A stretch of 64,000 nt of DNA, taken from positions 64,353,729 through 64,417,728 of the forward strand of contig CM067298.1 of assembly GCA_034231615.1 (NCBI GenBank). The letters run 5' to 3'. The notes below the pieces were generated by a model, which was not told the origin of the DNA, searched no databases, and saw only the letters and a program-made list of their open reading frames with translations. Positions 46,500 through 57,484 of the stretch are shown one piece after another. Positions within the stretch are counted from its first letter, which is position 1. Every line of letters starts with the position of its first letter. The position numbers were made by a program, and so were the translations under genes. The DNA is from Meghimatium bilineatum. Its lineage: Eukaryota > Mollusca > Gastropoda > Stylommatophora > Philomycidae.

Positions 46500-47160
46500 T
46501 ATACACGGTAAATCACAAACATAAAACTATTTCACAATGTCACGCTACTGTTTGACAGGATGAAACGAAGACGCCAAAGAATATGAAATTACATAAGCCT
46601 CAGTAATTTGAAAAAAAGGAAACATAGAAAAGTAAAGGAAATTAAAATAAATATCTGTGTGTGGACGCACCTTTAACCGCATCCGTTTCATTGTTATGAT
46701 CAACTGGTACATGGCAATCGACGTGTTGCTGGCCTATGATTTAACCAATTACGAGAATATTATTTAGTGACACTATAAATGTGGCATATTCAAATGTACT
46801 AGACAAGGCGATATAGCAGAAAATTAAACAACAAACAGAAGTGCACAAAGAGATTAATCAATACAACAATACGAAAGAACTTGCAGCATGAGAACAAGTA
46901 CATATATTCTTAGAAACAACAAAAAAGGAAATATCGCTGAACATATGTAGAAATGTATTTAGTGAAGTGACACAACTAAAAGACAACGGAAGAACGAATA
47001 AACTACAAGATTGATCAATCCCATACCAGACAGTTTCGAGCAGTACATACTAGAGTAAATAACTATTTAAACGATGTTGGATCTAATTAACGTGAAACAG
47101 CTAAGCAGAGCACTTCCTGGTTGACTACTCACCTTCTCAACCATGAACGTTCTTTTACAA
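46500..47160. other. No gene recognised
   Basis: Possibly decayed LINE sequence near 46800-47040 (A-rich plus strand), but no block can be aligned. Confidence 0.4.
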
Positions 47161-47164
47161 ACAC

Positions 47165-47445
47165 TCTTAGAAATTAGAGGTTCTAAAACACTTAATATGA
47201 AGAAAGAATTATTAGAGAAAATATTGTGGACACATTAAAAGACACCTTGTTGAAGACCTTATTTGAGGATAAAGTCGAAGGGAAGCGAGCAAGAGAAAGG
47301 CAAAGATACTTGGTGGTGTAACATCACAGATTAGGACAGGTTACAGTCTATCAGAATGCGCCATCAGAACAAGAAACAGGAGGTGTTGGAGGTTTGTGAA
47401 AGTCAACCTTCGTTGCAGAGACGGAACTTGATGAGAAATTACCAA
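47165..47445 (+). mobile_element. LINE-E C-terminal fragment
   Basis: GHIKRH, then text matching KRARGRQR, TGYSLSECAIRTRNRRCWRF and KVNLRCRDGT. Older than the copy at 42905. Confidence 0.72.
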
Positions 47446-47717
47446 TTCCATGCATACATGTGTTGTTTTAAGAATGTCACTGAGCTGCCAGTAGTATACA
47501 TACTCAGCAACGATAGAATCTCAACAACAACAGCATCACGCGTCTTCACCTTTTCCAAGAACAAGGAAATATTGTACATAGTCAATAAGAAACAATACAT
47601 TCCCATACATTATAAATGTAGATAGAGACAAGTTATAGTATTCCTGTGGAGGTAGTGACCACATGTACGCAGAAGGTTTATGATGTATTTACGCATATTT
47701 TTGGGCATATTCTATAC

Positions 47718-47850
47718 AGGATATAGCCATCGATCAAGTAATTCTTTTTGGCTGTAGTGATTTTTTTGGCTAAAAGAAGTTCTTTGACTTTCTTCGTTCA
47801 GCAGTTTGCCATTGCTCTCTGAACGGTCAAGATGCATACTTGCATACAGG
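47718..47850 (-). mobile_element. SINE-E, partial
   Basis: Minus-strand body with 'GTTCAGAGAGCAATGGCAAA' and 'CTGCTGAACG'-like text. The tRNA-like head has mostly decayed. Confidence 0.65.
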
Positions 47851-47975
47851 GATGGGGGTGTGTTGACGCACTTTGTTACTAACTCACTCTGTCCCTCGCA
47901 ACCAAAGAGACAGACTTATTATTTATATTTAACTATACGATATGCTAGTGGTATAGGTTCGTTATTAAACTGACG

Positions 47976-48131
47976 TCCTCTACCGAAGACTGAGGTGTCG
48001 GACTATTGGCGCAAATAAAACGGCGACATAACGCATTTAAATTATCTGGACTACATCCTGATAGAAATCTAGTAGAATTATTGTCCTGTTACAAGAGAGA
48101 TCTAGTGGGAGTTTGAACAATGAAGAAAAAG
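47976..48131 (+). mobile_element. SINE-A, full length, 9-bp target duplication
   Basis: Head 'TCCTCTACCGAAGACTGAGG', middle 'GGCGCAAATAAAACGGCGAC', tail 'GTGGGAGTTTGAACAATGAA'. AAACTGACG occurs at 47967-47975 and 48132-48140. Confidence 0.9.
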
Positions 48132-48249
48132 AAACTGACGCCCAGGACAAGAATGTATTCAAGAGAACGGCTTGTTTTACATACCTGATATATAGTTACT
48201 GATGGGAGTTTTATTTTAAATATAATGGGATCAATATCGTTTTATATAC

Positions 48250-48320
48250 AGTGTGTGTGTGTGTGTGCGCGTGTGCGTGTGCGTGCGCGTGCGTGTGTGT
48301 GTGTGTGTGCGCGCGCGCAT
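48250..48320. repeat. (GT)n microsatellite with GC interruptions
   Basis: About 70 bp of alternating GT with several CG/GC steps, a purine-pyrimidine tract able to adopt Z-DNA. Confidence 0.95.
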
Positions 48321-48324
48321 TATA

Positions 48325-49388
48325 TTTGTTGAATATTTAAAAATCTTTGTGTTTTATTAGCAAATAACAGACACTGGAAGTAACCGCCTACAACAGATAT
48401 GAGATACAGTTTCATTTCCAGAAATGACGTCAATCATCAAAAGCTCCATTAAAATGGATTGGAACTCTACTCACCCGATCATGCAAAAAAGATTAAGCTA
48501 TTTACAGGCTTGAAAGAAAGGAACAAACAATCATTTTTTTTATATTGATAACGGGCCACAACAGAATCGAACAACACATGCATGGATAGTTCATGTCACC
48601 GGTATGTGATCCTGTGGACAATCTCCAGAAAATAGGATATATTTTACAGAACTGACCATTCTCCATAAAACAGGATATATTTTACAGAACTGACCACTGT
48701 ACGATAACACAAAGAAAACTATGGCAATCTGAAAAAAATATTGCTGAATAGCTAAACATCATGTCTTGGGGCTGATAACCACTGCACAGTTCGTTGATTT
48801 GATAAAATCCTTATCAGCGTCTGTCTTCGAAAGGAGAACGAGAAAACGAGAAATAAAAAGAAGTAACAAAAAGATAGTAGCTATAATTTGGCAGTAAGAG
48901 TAGGAAATGCACAAACAATAGGGGGGGGGGCATGAGCAACTAAATTTTGAGAATCCGTTCATTGTGCTCTTCAGTCAATGTATGCTTAAAATATCCGTAG
49001 TTATTTGCATCGAAACTTTTCTATTGAGCCCGTTAGATCTGTTTAATAAAACAAGGTAGTCCCATAACTACTACTTATGAATAAACATGTTGCATTAGTG
49101 TGACAGGCAAGTAATTATTTGTATAAAAATAGTTGCCGAGAATGATATTCCAAGACAGTTTCTTTTTTCCGTCTTTCCGACGTAGAGACTATTAAAACTT
49201 CATCTGGATCTCTTAAAACCCAATGTTCTTTCGATATTTTTTCAGCGTCCGTTCTCACACTCCTGTTGTGTAGTAATCATGATTGGGAATCTATTTACTC
49301 TTTCTTTTCAAGCAGCACATTTTCTTTGTGCTTTTGATATTTGATGTTTCGCGTCTATGCAGGCACATGTGCTGGTGTTGCCTCATCT
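48325..49388. other. No gene recognised; short duplication
   Basis: A two-copy ~45-bp repeat ('AGGATATATTTTACAGAACT') lies at 48612-48705 and a poly-G run at 48922. A scrap resembling a SINE-A tail is near 49245. No gene. Confidence 0.5.
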
Positions 49389-49389
49389 A

Positions 49390-49625
49390 TTGCCTGTTGT
49401 CTATTATATTTCTCCAGGTGGTTTGCTATCCTCTCTTGTCGTTACGCTTTGGGGTGATTTGACATCAATCTTGCATTCTAAAGCCAGATGTGTGATTTCG
49501 GCTGTGCTATGACAGTGTTTATTCAGGATGTCCCTGACGTTTTCTATCCATCTGTTCCGTGATCTTCCTCTGGCTTTCTACCCTGATCTCATTTGGTTAT
49601 ATGCCTGTATGGGCAACGTATGCAT
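49390..49625 (-). mobile_element. LINE-C 3' end
   Basis: Plus-strand text 'CTGTTGTCTATTATATTTCT', 'TCTCTTGTCGTTACGCTTTG' and 'CTCATTTGGTTATATGCCTG' matches the minus-strand LINE-C at 16876-17100 closely. Confidence 0.8.
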
Positions 49626-49635
49626 TCATCGGCCG

Positions 49636-50012
49636 ATTGTTTTCCTATGAGGTGTTCATCATTCATCAGCTGTTTTGAGATGTGTTTGTCAGTTCTTCGC
49701 ACAATATGTCTGTTTCAGTTGGAATTCTTCAGCACTGTATGAATGCTTGGGATAGTGGCTCCAGTCAAGATTCCAGTATCAGGTACTTTATTTTGCCCTT
49801 TTTCCTAAGAAGTCTGCAGATACGGCATTCGTGGAGCTGATTTAACACTAATATGTCTGTCTTACACTGTCCAGGTCTTATAAACGTATATAACAATGGC
49901 TCGTTAGAGTGAATTTTGTGATGCGTCTAATGACTTTCCGTTTCTACATTGTCGCAAAATCTGCCAAATGCAACAGTCGCTTTAGAGATTCTGCCTTTGA
50001 CTTCGGCATGTT
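49636..50012 (-). mobile_element. LINE-F RT-tail fragment
   Basis: The minus frames give ISKATVAFGRFCDNV, HHKIHSNEPLLYTFIRPGQC, LNQLHECRICRLLRKKGKIK and LEPLSQAFIQC. These are the post-RT region of the family at 57485-58650 (FG/AFxRLxDNxW, then HxxC-RxLL-I). It sits directly beside a LINE-C tail, giving a chimeric join. Confidence 0.72.
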
Positions 50013-50282
50013 GAGACACTAGAATGATAATGAAAGTAAATGGCTGTGGGCGAGGTAATGGTAAAATAAATGTATGCATCATTAGCATATGTGGTTAAAA
50101 TTTATTTTAGGCCTTCTCTGCGCTATACATAGTAAACTATTTAAACTTTTAAGTAGCTGACGTCACGGATTTCCGTGTACCACCAATGAAATCGATGGAT
50201 GCCGTGACGCCAGATCTCCTGACGCTGATGAGCATTTTTTATTAGAAAACTTAACAAAAGTAGGTTAAATATCACAACTTCT

Positions 50283-50398
50283 ACACATAATAATTCTAAC
50301 CCTAATTCTAAATACTAATTCTAATCCTAACCCTAATTCTAAATACTAAAACTCTGATTCTAAATACTACTAATTCTAACCCTACCCATAATTCAATC
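50283..50398. repeat. Degenerate telomere-like CTAACCCTAA repeat
   Basis: CTAACCCTAA and variants (TTCTAAATACTAATTCTAAT) recur over ~115 bp. They resemble the animal TTAGGG repeat on the C-rich strand but are heavily mutated and short. Confidence 0.6.
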
Positions 50399-50399
50399 A

Positions 50400-53300
50400 C
50401 ACGAAGCGCATGCGCAACCAAACTGGAAAGGTTAGGCAATACCTCTCAGTAGAATGAAACTAGAACAAGGGTCACAGTGAAGGCCCAAAAGCAGCCACAT
50501 ATATTTAAAACCAATAAACAACATTCACATTTCCGCAAGATGGTATCTCACAGAAAGATAATGCACCAGTGCTCTACTAGAATATCCGGGGAAACAACTT
50601 GTTTTAAATTTAAAAATAGAAGTGTTGATGGGATGTTATCGACTCTGGCGGTACACGATATTTTTCAAGGTATTTCATTGGTCTAGTCTCTTGCAAACAC
50701 AAACCTAATTGGTCTAAATGCTGCGTCTATTATTTGGTTAATGCATTAGTTCAGACGATGAACAATGTAGAGTGTAATGCAAATGTATTGCGATATAGTA
50801 GCACATATGAGAACGGGCTCTTGGACATTCTTAAATTATTAATTGAATGCAACAGACATAACGGGACAATATAAAAAAAGGTTAAACAACAGGATAATTT
50901 GTCAACATTTATTATTTATATTTCTATTTTCTGTTCAATAATAGTTTAAACACACATAATTTACTAAGTTGTTCAAGTGTAACCAACCCTTTGCGCTGCA
51001 AGAATAATTCATTCTTCAATTTCAACAGACGCCTATCGCGTCTCGGTAGGCCAGAAAACAGATACATTCCATTCCACTGAATTTGTTCTTTTATTGACAA
51101 ATGCATTTATATTATTTTGTGTTTGTTGACAATTTATAGTGAATTCAGTTTTAGATGGCAACTTGACAGTTTTGTCCCGCACAATCTTATACATTTTGGT
51201 CTTTGTGAATGTGCTTTTAGGAAGTCGAACATTTAGTTATTGTGCTCTTCATAATTTACACAGAAACAAGTCACAGGCATCTGGTTATCAGGAAAATATA
51301 TATATTTTTGAACAATTATAAAAAAGCCGGTCTGGCTTCTGTTTGTTTCTAATCTTTCACTGACAGTACAGACATGGTACTTGTGTATTACATTTTTGCA
51401 ATCTTTACAACAGTTTACCATGCATCACTTATGTTTCTTAAGACCACAATTCCAAGTGATAGATGCACATCAATGTCCGTGAAAGATCTGAATGGATCCT
51501 CGATGAAGGAACTTAACGATCCACCTGGCAAGTACACCAAAGTTGTACGGGGTTAAATCTTGCTGAACATTTTCAGCACAAATCGTCAGGGAACCCGCAT
51601 TTGTCAGAAAAACATCGATCTAGTCACTCTGAAGACCGCTTTGCTGATTGACAGCGTGAGAGGGAACTCACTTTCAGAGATAAGGCCGTGTAAAGGGAGC
51701 CAGTGATAGATACACTTGGGTAGTTATGACGATGACAACAATAACGCTGCAAAGGCACTGAGGTTTGGTTGCCAACGACTCCGTTCTCTGGTAACCTGGA
51801 AAGATAAGAGTATTTAACACATTACATTTTTTATTGTTGTTGTTTTCACATAAATATGGTATATCTTGCAGTATCACGGCAGATGACAATTTCTAATTCG
51901 GGATCTTGTATGCTACTCAATTCATGTTCTTTTCATGACATCTACAATCCATCTTCCGTTTGTTTCTTGACTGCGAGTCTACTTGTATCTAAAAAGGGAA
52001 CGTTTTTGAGAAAAGCTGCCTGAGACTAGCCCCGTTTGACCTGTTATATTATAAGACTTTTGCTTATGTTATGCCCATTTGTTTCCTTATTGTTTCAAGC
52101 TGAATCGTTTCTTTTCGTTGCTCTGATCATCCTATGTAGACACGATATTTCTGTTAATCATTTTCGTTTTAGCTATTATCAAAGTACTTACCATTCAATA
52201 TCTATATCTAGCAAATGTTATGATTTTGAGAAATTGCAGAGATAGTGATAGCTGTTAGTGTTTATTAAATGGTAAAAATAACTAATATCACTGTAAGATG
52301 GTCAGATCATTCATTATATTTTGGCAGACGGCGAAGTGTATTTATGCAAACAATGGTATATAAGCTCCATATTTGCTTATCTAATCCGTGACCATCAAGA
52401 ATATAAGACATATTGGTTGATTTTAAAACAACCTTTTACAGTGATTCATTTGACTTTTCCGTAATTTTTATTGGTCACTACCTTTATACTTTGTGTCGAC
52501 AGCCAATGAGAGTATCTAGAAAGTCAAATAAGTCATTGTTAAAGAATGTTATCCAATTATCCCTTAGGTATTATATATCCAAGAGTCACGTCTAATTATA
52601 TACGAACTAGGAACAAAATAAAATTAGCCTTAACATTTGTTTTCATTTAGCCTGTTCTCCCTTGGATCTTAGGACATCAACACAGGTAAGTACTAATTTT
52701 CAGTAATTTACTATACTTTAAACCTGTTTAGCATTTGACCGAATACTTTCCGGTCATATTCTAAAGTTTTCTAATTAAACTTGAGTTTTCCAAGTTTTTG
52801 TCTATCGTCGGGTGTTTACTTTAACTTCAACATAGTAATATAAATTTCAAATTTCGCAGTAGACGGTTGTACTATTTCTATCATGGGCAAGTCATACGTA
52901 ATAACCGCAGTACTTGTTTTTTTGGTTTGTTTTACTTGTGTCTGAACGTTACTGTGAAAACCTATAAAATAATCTACTGTATCACAACTATGAGAAGTCT
53001 TACAATGGGGATACAAGTTTCGACGAAATGAAATGTCACAGAACCACTCTGTCATCCATACTCAGTGACATAATGAACATGGCCAACATAGTTGAAACGG
53101 AAGTCGTTCGCCGTCAATGGGTGGAATTTTGTATCAATCTAGCACCAGAAAGATTACATTCATATTCGTTCCAGAAAATGCTGGTGGTTAGTGTAATGAA
53201 AAATTTTGGTATTACTATTATTGGAGTTACATAAGGAAAAGGGAATATCAATGGGTCGTTGTACTTAATCAACACACTAAGGGATATTATTCTTTCATAA

Positions 53301-53530
53301 TCCCCCCAGTGCCAGATAAATGGAACATATTATACGAAAAAAAACAACAGCTCACAAACATGCATATATCACACAATGACATTAAGCCAAAGAGCATGTG
53401 CCCATGGACCGCTGGATCAGCAGCCATCCTTTCAGAACACTGTGTGAATCATGATTCCTCTCAAGGTTGCGGGAGTCTGAGTAAAGATTGCCTGAAAGTA
53501 AAGTATAGTAAATTGCTAGTGTATCCTAAT
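50400..53530. other. Large interval without recognised repeats or genes
   Basis: This is the longest part of the window in which I see no transposon. ORFs here (51139-51321, 51374-51556, 52036-52245, 53028-53234 and others) are 60-79 aa, carry no motif known to me and start without context. One 35-bp stretch at 52651-52685 is bounded by a good 3' splice site (TTTTCATTTAG) and a consensus donor (GTAAGT), but nothing supports it as an exon. Confidence 0.5.
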
Positions 53531-53533
53531 TGA

Positions 53534-53705
53534 GGACGTAGCCATCAACCCAGCATTTTTTGAATGTAGTGATTTTCCTGGCAATATAAATACGTTCAGT
53601 AGTTTGCCATTGCTTTCTGAACGGTCCAGATGCTCAAATGCCTGTTGCGGGGATCGAACTCGGCACCTTGGTCGTCACAGGAACGCTCTGTACCAGTTCC
53701 ACATA
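53534..53705 (-). mobile_element. SINE-E, tRNA-derived
   Basis: Minus-strand head 'CTGGTACAGAGCGTTCCTGT' (box A-like) and 'CCGAGTTCGATCCCCGC' (a very good box B), body 'AATGGCAAACTACTGAACGT' and tail region 'AATGCTGGGTTGATGGCTAC'. It shows the tRNA relationship better than the copy at 25395. Confidence 0.88.
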
Positions 53706-53949
53706 AAGTCGAACTAATATAGGACATTTGCAAAAAGACTGATGAATGAGCAATAAGCTGGAAAAGTGAGTCATTACACTCTGATTTCTGATTTTTTTGT
53801 ATTTGAGACACGGATCAGAGCACTTATGTACTTTTCCAGTGTTATCTGATGATAACATGCGCATATAACTATACATATTTATTCTCACCCACACCTTCTT
53901 CAACGTTTGAGTTCTTGTATCATCTCTTCTGATCTTTCGAAAACACAAT

Positions 53950-54230
53950 CACAATATCTACTGTCCAGCTATAGCACAAGGTTTGTTAAGAACATCTAAT
54001 GGAAACACAATCCCGATATCTAATGCCTAGCTATATCACAATGTTTACTAAGAACATCTGATGGACAGACAATCCCGATATCTAATGCACAGCTATATCA
54101 CAAGGTTTGCTAAGAACATCTGATGGAAACACAATCCTGATATCTAATGCATAGCTTTATCACAAGGTTTGCTAAGAACATCTGATGGAAGGCAATCCCG
54201 ATATCTACTGCTTAGCTATATCACAAACGT
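53950..54230. repeat. 62-bp tandem array, about five copies
   Basis: Units contain 'CACAAGGTTTGCTAAGAACA' and 'CAATCCCGATATCTAATGC' with a period of 61-62 bp. Confidence 0.92.
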
Positions 54231-54231
54231 T

Positions 54232-54684
54232 TGTAAAGATCTTTTTCAGTTTTTCCGCATTCACTCATTTAGTCTCTTTCCACTTCTAAGATCTCAGATG
54301 GACGTCTTCTGCTTCTGCTTCCCAATACATTTATTGTTTGATGCGACTTAATTTTGTGATACCTAGGGACCTGTGTAATTTCATGATGTGGTATAAACGG
54401 GATGGGACTACAGTAAAACTATGTTCTTGATTCTTGATTGGAAATCAGCATCATGACACGAGGCACATTTTCATAATTGCCCGGTTCTCTATTCCAGCAG
54501 CCATTCAAGAGTATGCAGACGCGAAACCGCAGTTAGATGTTGATTATGTGATTATGAAATATTTCCACAGAAAAGTCACACTTTCTCCCACTCACCCTTG
54601 GTTATCTCAATTTGGCCATCAATCAAAACATTTCCAGCCAATGAATCTTCTCTTTCGTTTCCTCTGACTATTGCATGATCATCA
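54232..54684. other. No gene recognised
   Basis: The TTCTTGATTCTTGATT at 54424 resembles a reversed LINE-B2 tail, but nothing follows it. No coding motif. Confidence 0.4.
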
Positions 54685-54687
54685 TCA

Positions 54688-55485
54688 GGTAGCATATCCT
54701 GAACAGGATGTAGCAGTCATTACAGACTTTCGAAATTTCTGTCTATCTTGAGTCAGTCTTCCTGCTTCAGCTACTGTCATGATCAGGTGGTCTTTGATGT
54801 CATGCGTCCATCTTCTTCTTTGTCTGCTTCTTGTTTGTCTCTCTGGTAGCATTTCCTCCATTATGACCTGCTCTAGGCCGTCATGGCGTTTTTTATGGCC
54901 AAAATATTGTAGTTTTCTGGAAAGAACCATGCTCTTTAGCCAGATTTACATTTTTACATTAATTTCTCTCAGGATGGCTACATTGGTGATCTTTTTAGGC
55001 AATGGTATTCTGAGGATTATTCTGTAACATTTTTTTTCCAAATGTTGTTAGTTTATTTTTCGCTTTGTTAGTGATTGTCCAGGATTCTCACCCATATATT
55101 ACCACTGGGAATATGCAAGCTCTTAGGAATGTTAGTTTTGTTACTTCCCAGCAACTCAGCTATATGTTTTTAATTTGCATCAGCTTCTTTGACGCGATAA
55201 CCAGCCTACTCCTGACTTTTTCATAGCAAACACCGTTACTGTTGATAAGAGAATCAAGTTATTCAAAGCTGGTGATGCTTTCTATTTCGCTGTTGTTGAT
55301 ACTGATTGAGAACTTGCTAGTGTTTTTGTCGCTTGAAATAATATTGGTATTGTTTCCTTTCAGAAATAGCTTTTGTTTTTCACTAAGTTTTGGAGTTTAT
55401 GAGGCGTTCAAGAGCTGCTTGACTGTGTGCCATTAATATTGCATCATCATCATATCTTAGTTCTGGTATCTCGTGACCTCCGATG
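54688..55485 (-). mobile_element. LINE-G, RT palm to 3' end
   Basis: The minus strand reads PELRYDDDAILMAHSQAALE near 55480 (the catalytic YxDD box), then SISINNSEIESITSFEYLDS, KLTFLRACIFPVVIYGWESW near 55120, VLSRKLQYFGHKKRHDGLEQ and a C-terminal MTATSCSGYAT. ORF 54685-54930 is the last 81 residues. This C-terminal motif is typical of a widespread aquatic-invertebrate LINE. It has frame shifts in the middle, and the 5' end is lost. Confidence 0.85.
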
Positions 55486-55489
55486 CGTG

Positions 55490-55975
55490 AACTGCATGAT
55501 AAGGGCAGTATATTCCTGTAATACTATGGACAACCGAGTATTCGGTAACCTGATACATTTATTTGTAAACATTCACTTTTCTATCGTGCTCACCATGCTT
55601 TGGGAGTCCGAGAGTATCACAGTGCGAGTTAGTATTTCAGTCACCAAACAAATGAGTTTGCCGGGATGGGGGTATGTTATGTCTGCACAAATTAATTTGC
55701 AGAGTAAATATCTCGTTCGATTTCCAGAGTAAATATCTCACGTTTGCACTACCTACACTTTGATAAACGCTTGCTGTTACAAAATTAAGGGAGGCATATC
55801 GATTATTAGTTCAGTGAAAAAATATAGATCTGTCAATTATGAATGTGGAAGATTATTAATATATAGTATATATCAATGCAGCATAGGCATAATTAGTTCA
55901 TCCATCAAAACACATGATCTGTATCCTATGATCAGACATGACTGATTAAACATTGCTAGACAATACACACATTAT
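55490..55975. other. No gene recognised
   Basis: Spacer with short ORFs but no motif. Confidence 0.45.
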
Positions 55976-55977
55976 AC

Positions 55978-56450
55978 AGGGTGTCTTTACAGTCGCTGTG
56001 TATGCGTGTGAAATGAAGTACGCATATGTGTCCAATATGACGTCATTAAAAGACCGCCGTGCGTTGTCATTGTCCAGTGTACAACTTAATTCAACAGATT
56101 GATGTTGGTTACATAGTTAACTTTTATAGCTGACCAAGAATAATGCTAACCACTGAACAAAGAGCAATTGTGTGATTGAACATGTATTTAAAAATTATGA
56201 GTAAATAATAAATAAATTATTAGAAAATGAATACATAGAAAATTCGTGCAAACGTTTCCTGATTCATAAATTACTCGCAGTAGTGCGGATATTTGATAAG
56301 CACATTCCGTGATACAGGTTGTGTGAAAAATGTACACACCTTTGTATGTCCTTCAATTTGAGAAGAAATGTGTGTATATTGCCAAAGTAGAGGTACAAGT
56401 TAAGCAAATGTGACCTCTTTTTTAACGAAACAAATAAGTACATTATTTAA
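55978..56450 (+). mobile_element. Possible left end of a Tc1/mariner-like element
   Basis: ACAGGGTGTCTTTACAGTCG at 55976 resembles the terminal repeats of mariner-like and related elements. About 150 bp inside, frames read MLTTEQRAIV, EHVFKNYE-like and IFDKHIP-TGCVKNVHT, similar to the N-terminal helix-turn-helix (DUF4817-type) of their transposases. No catalytic domain and no right end are seen. Confidence 0.42.
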
Positions 56451-56454
56451 TGGA

Positions 56455-56714
56455 ACGAAATATCGATAAAGACGCATTTCATAGAAACTAGCTCTATTTG
56501 CGGATCCATTGATCTGCTCGCTACACACTGAGACCCCCACATCTGACTTTGGATGATCCTGGGGGACGTAGGGATCTCAATGTTTAGCGCGCAGCTCGAA
56601 ACATACCTAACGACATTTTAATCCGAGGTCAGCTCGGTCCTGAAATCTGAATTAAACTACGCGTAATATTAGTAAATTGGACTTAATCCAGATTCAGCAT
56701 GGCTTCTATATTAT
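56455..56714. other. No gene recognised; small inverted repeat
   Basis: 'GAGACCCCCACAT' at 56531 can pair with 'GGGGGACGTAGGGATCTC' at 56560. Its meaning is unknown. Confidence 0.4.
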
Positions 56715-56716
56715 TT

Positions 56717-56850
56717 TGATCCTATATGGGATGAGACAACCAAACTCCACCCCAAAACCTCCTTATTCGTCTCGAACGACGTGCATGATAGGTAAACTGT
56801 CTTGCTGTTCTCTGCTCCCCGTTCAGACCATAGCAAGACACTGACGTTAA
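56717..56850 (-). mobile_element. SINE-B, 5' part
   Basis: Plus-strand text 'CCTATATGGGATGAGACAAC', 'AACCTCCTTATTCGTCTCGA' and 'TTGCTGTTCTCTGCTCCCC' matches the head half of SINE-B in reverse. The tail half is absent. Confidence 0.75.
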
Positions 56851-56852
56851 TG

Positions 56853-57484
56853 AAATGAATGCTTGATATATTATTGTTCAGATATGTGAATGTTGTTTGA
56901 AAATGAAGAATTAATAAAAATATTAATTGAAAGCCTAGATAGTGTAGCACCTGTCACTCATTTACTGACCAAGTGATTCGGATTTCTTGCTCAATCGTCA
57001 TTCGTGGTTTGCACATACAATAATAAAAATAAATAAAGTTATGTGGTTCAATCAGCCACCATAACATTGGTACCAAAACTCATGCTCTAGGAACGTGGAT
57101 TAATGTGGCCATCGCTATTGGGTAGGTACCGAAGGCGACATAACACAGGCTATTTCTGGTTCATTGCTGGGTTAGGGTTCTGATTTGTAACTCAATTACC
57201 TTTAACTTTTCCATTTAGATAATAAAAACGCCGAGATCTAATCGTATGTTTAGACTATATAATGTTATAACTATTAAATCAAGGGCATGAACACAGTAAG
57301 GTAAACATAGAAAATATAATTATCTGCTTACCTCTCTTGACATTGTTTGTATCGGCTGTTGAAATCAAATATATATATGTAAATATTTACTCGCATGAAG
57401 TGTACCTAATCATATGGTAATGAAAATCGTTTGCAAATTAAAAAGATACAAAAGTTACTGTACTCTATGATCAATAGCCGTCCA
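56853..57484. other. No gene recognised
   Basis: AT-rich. No feature. Confidence 0.45.

Noticed and set aside
53028-53533. Possible host gene over ORFs of 68 and 74 codons
   Set aside because: No known domain, no linked exons and no splice sites of quality.
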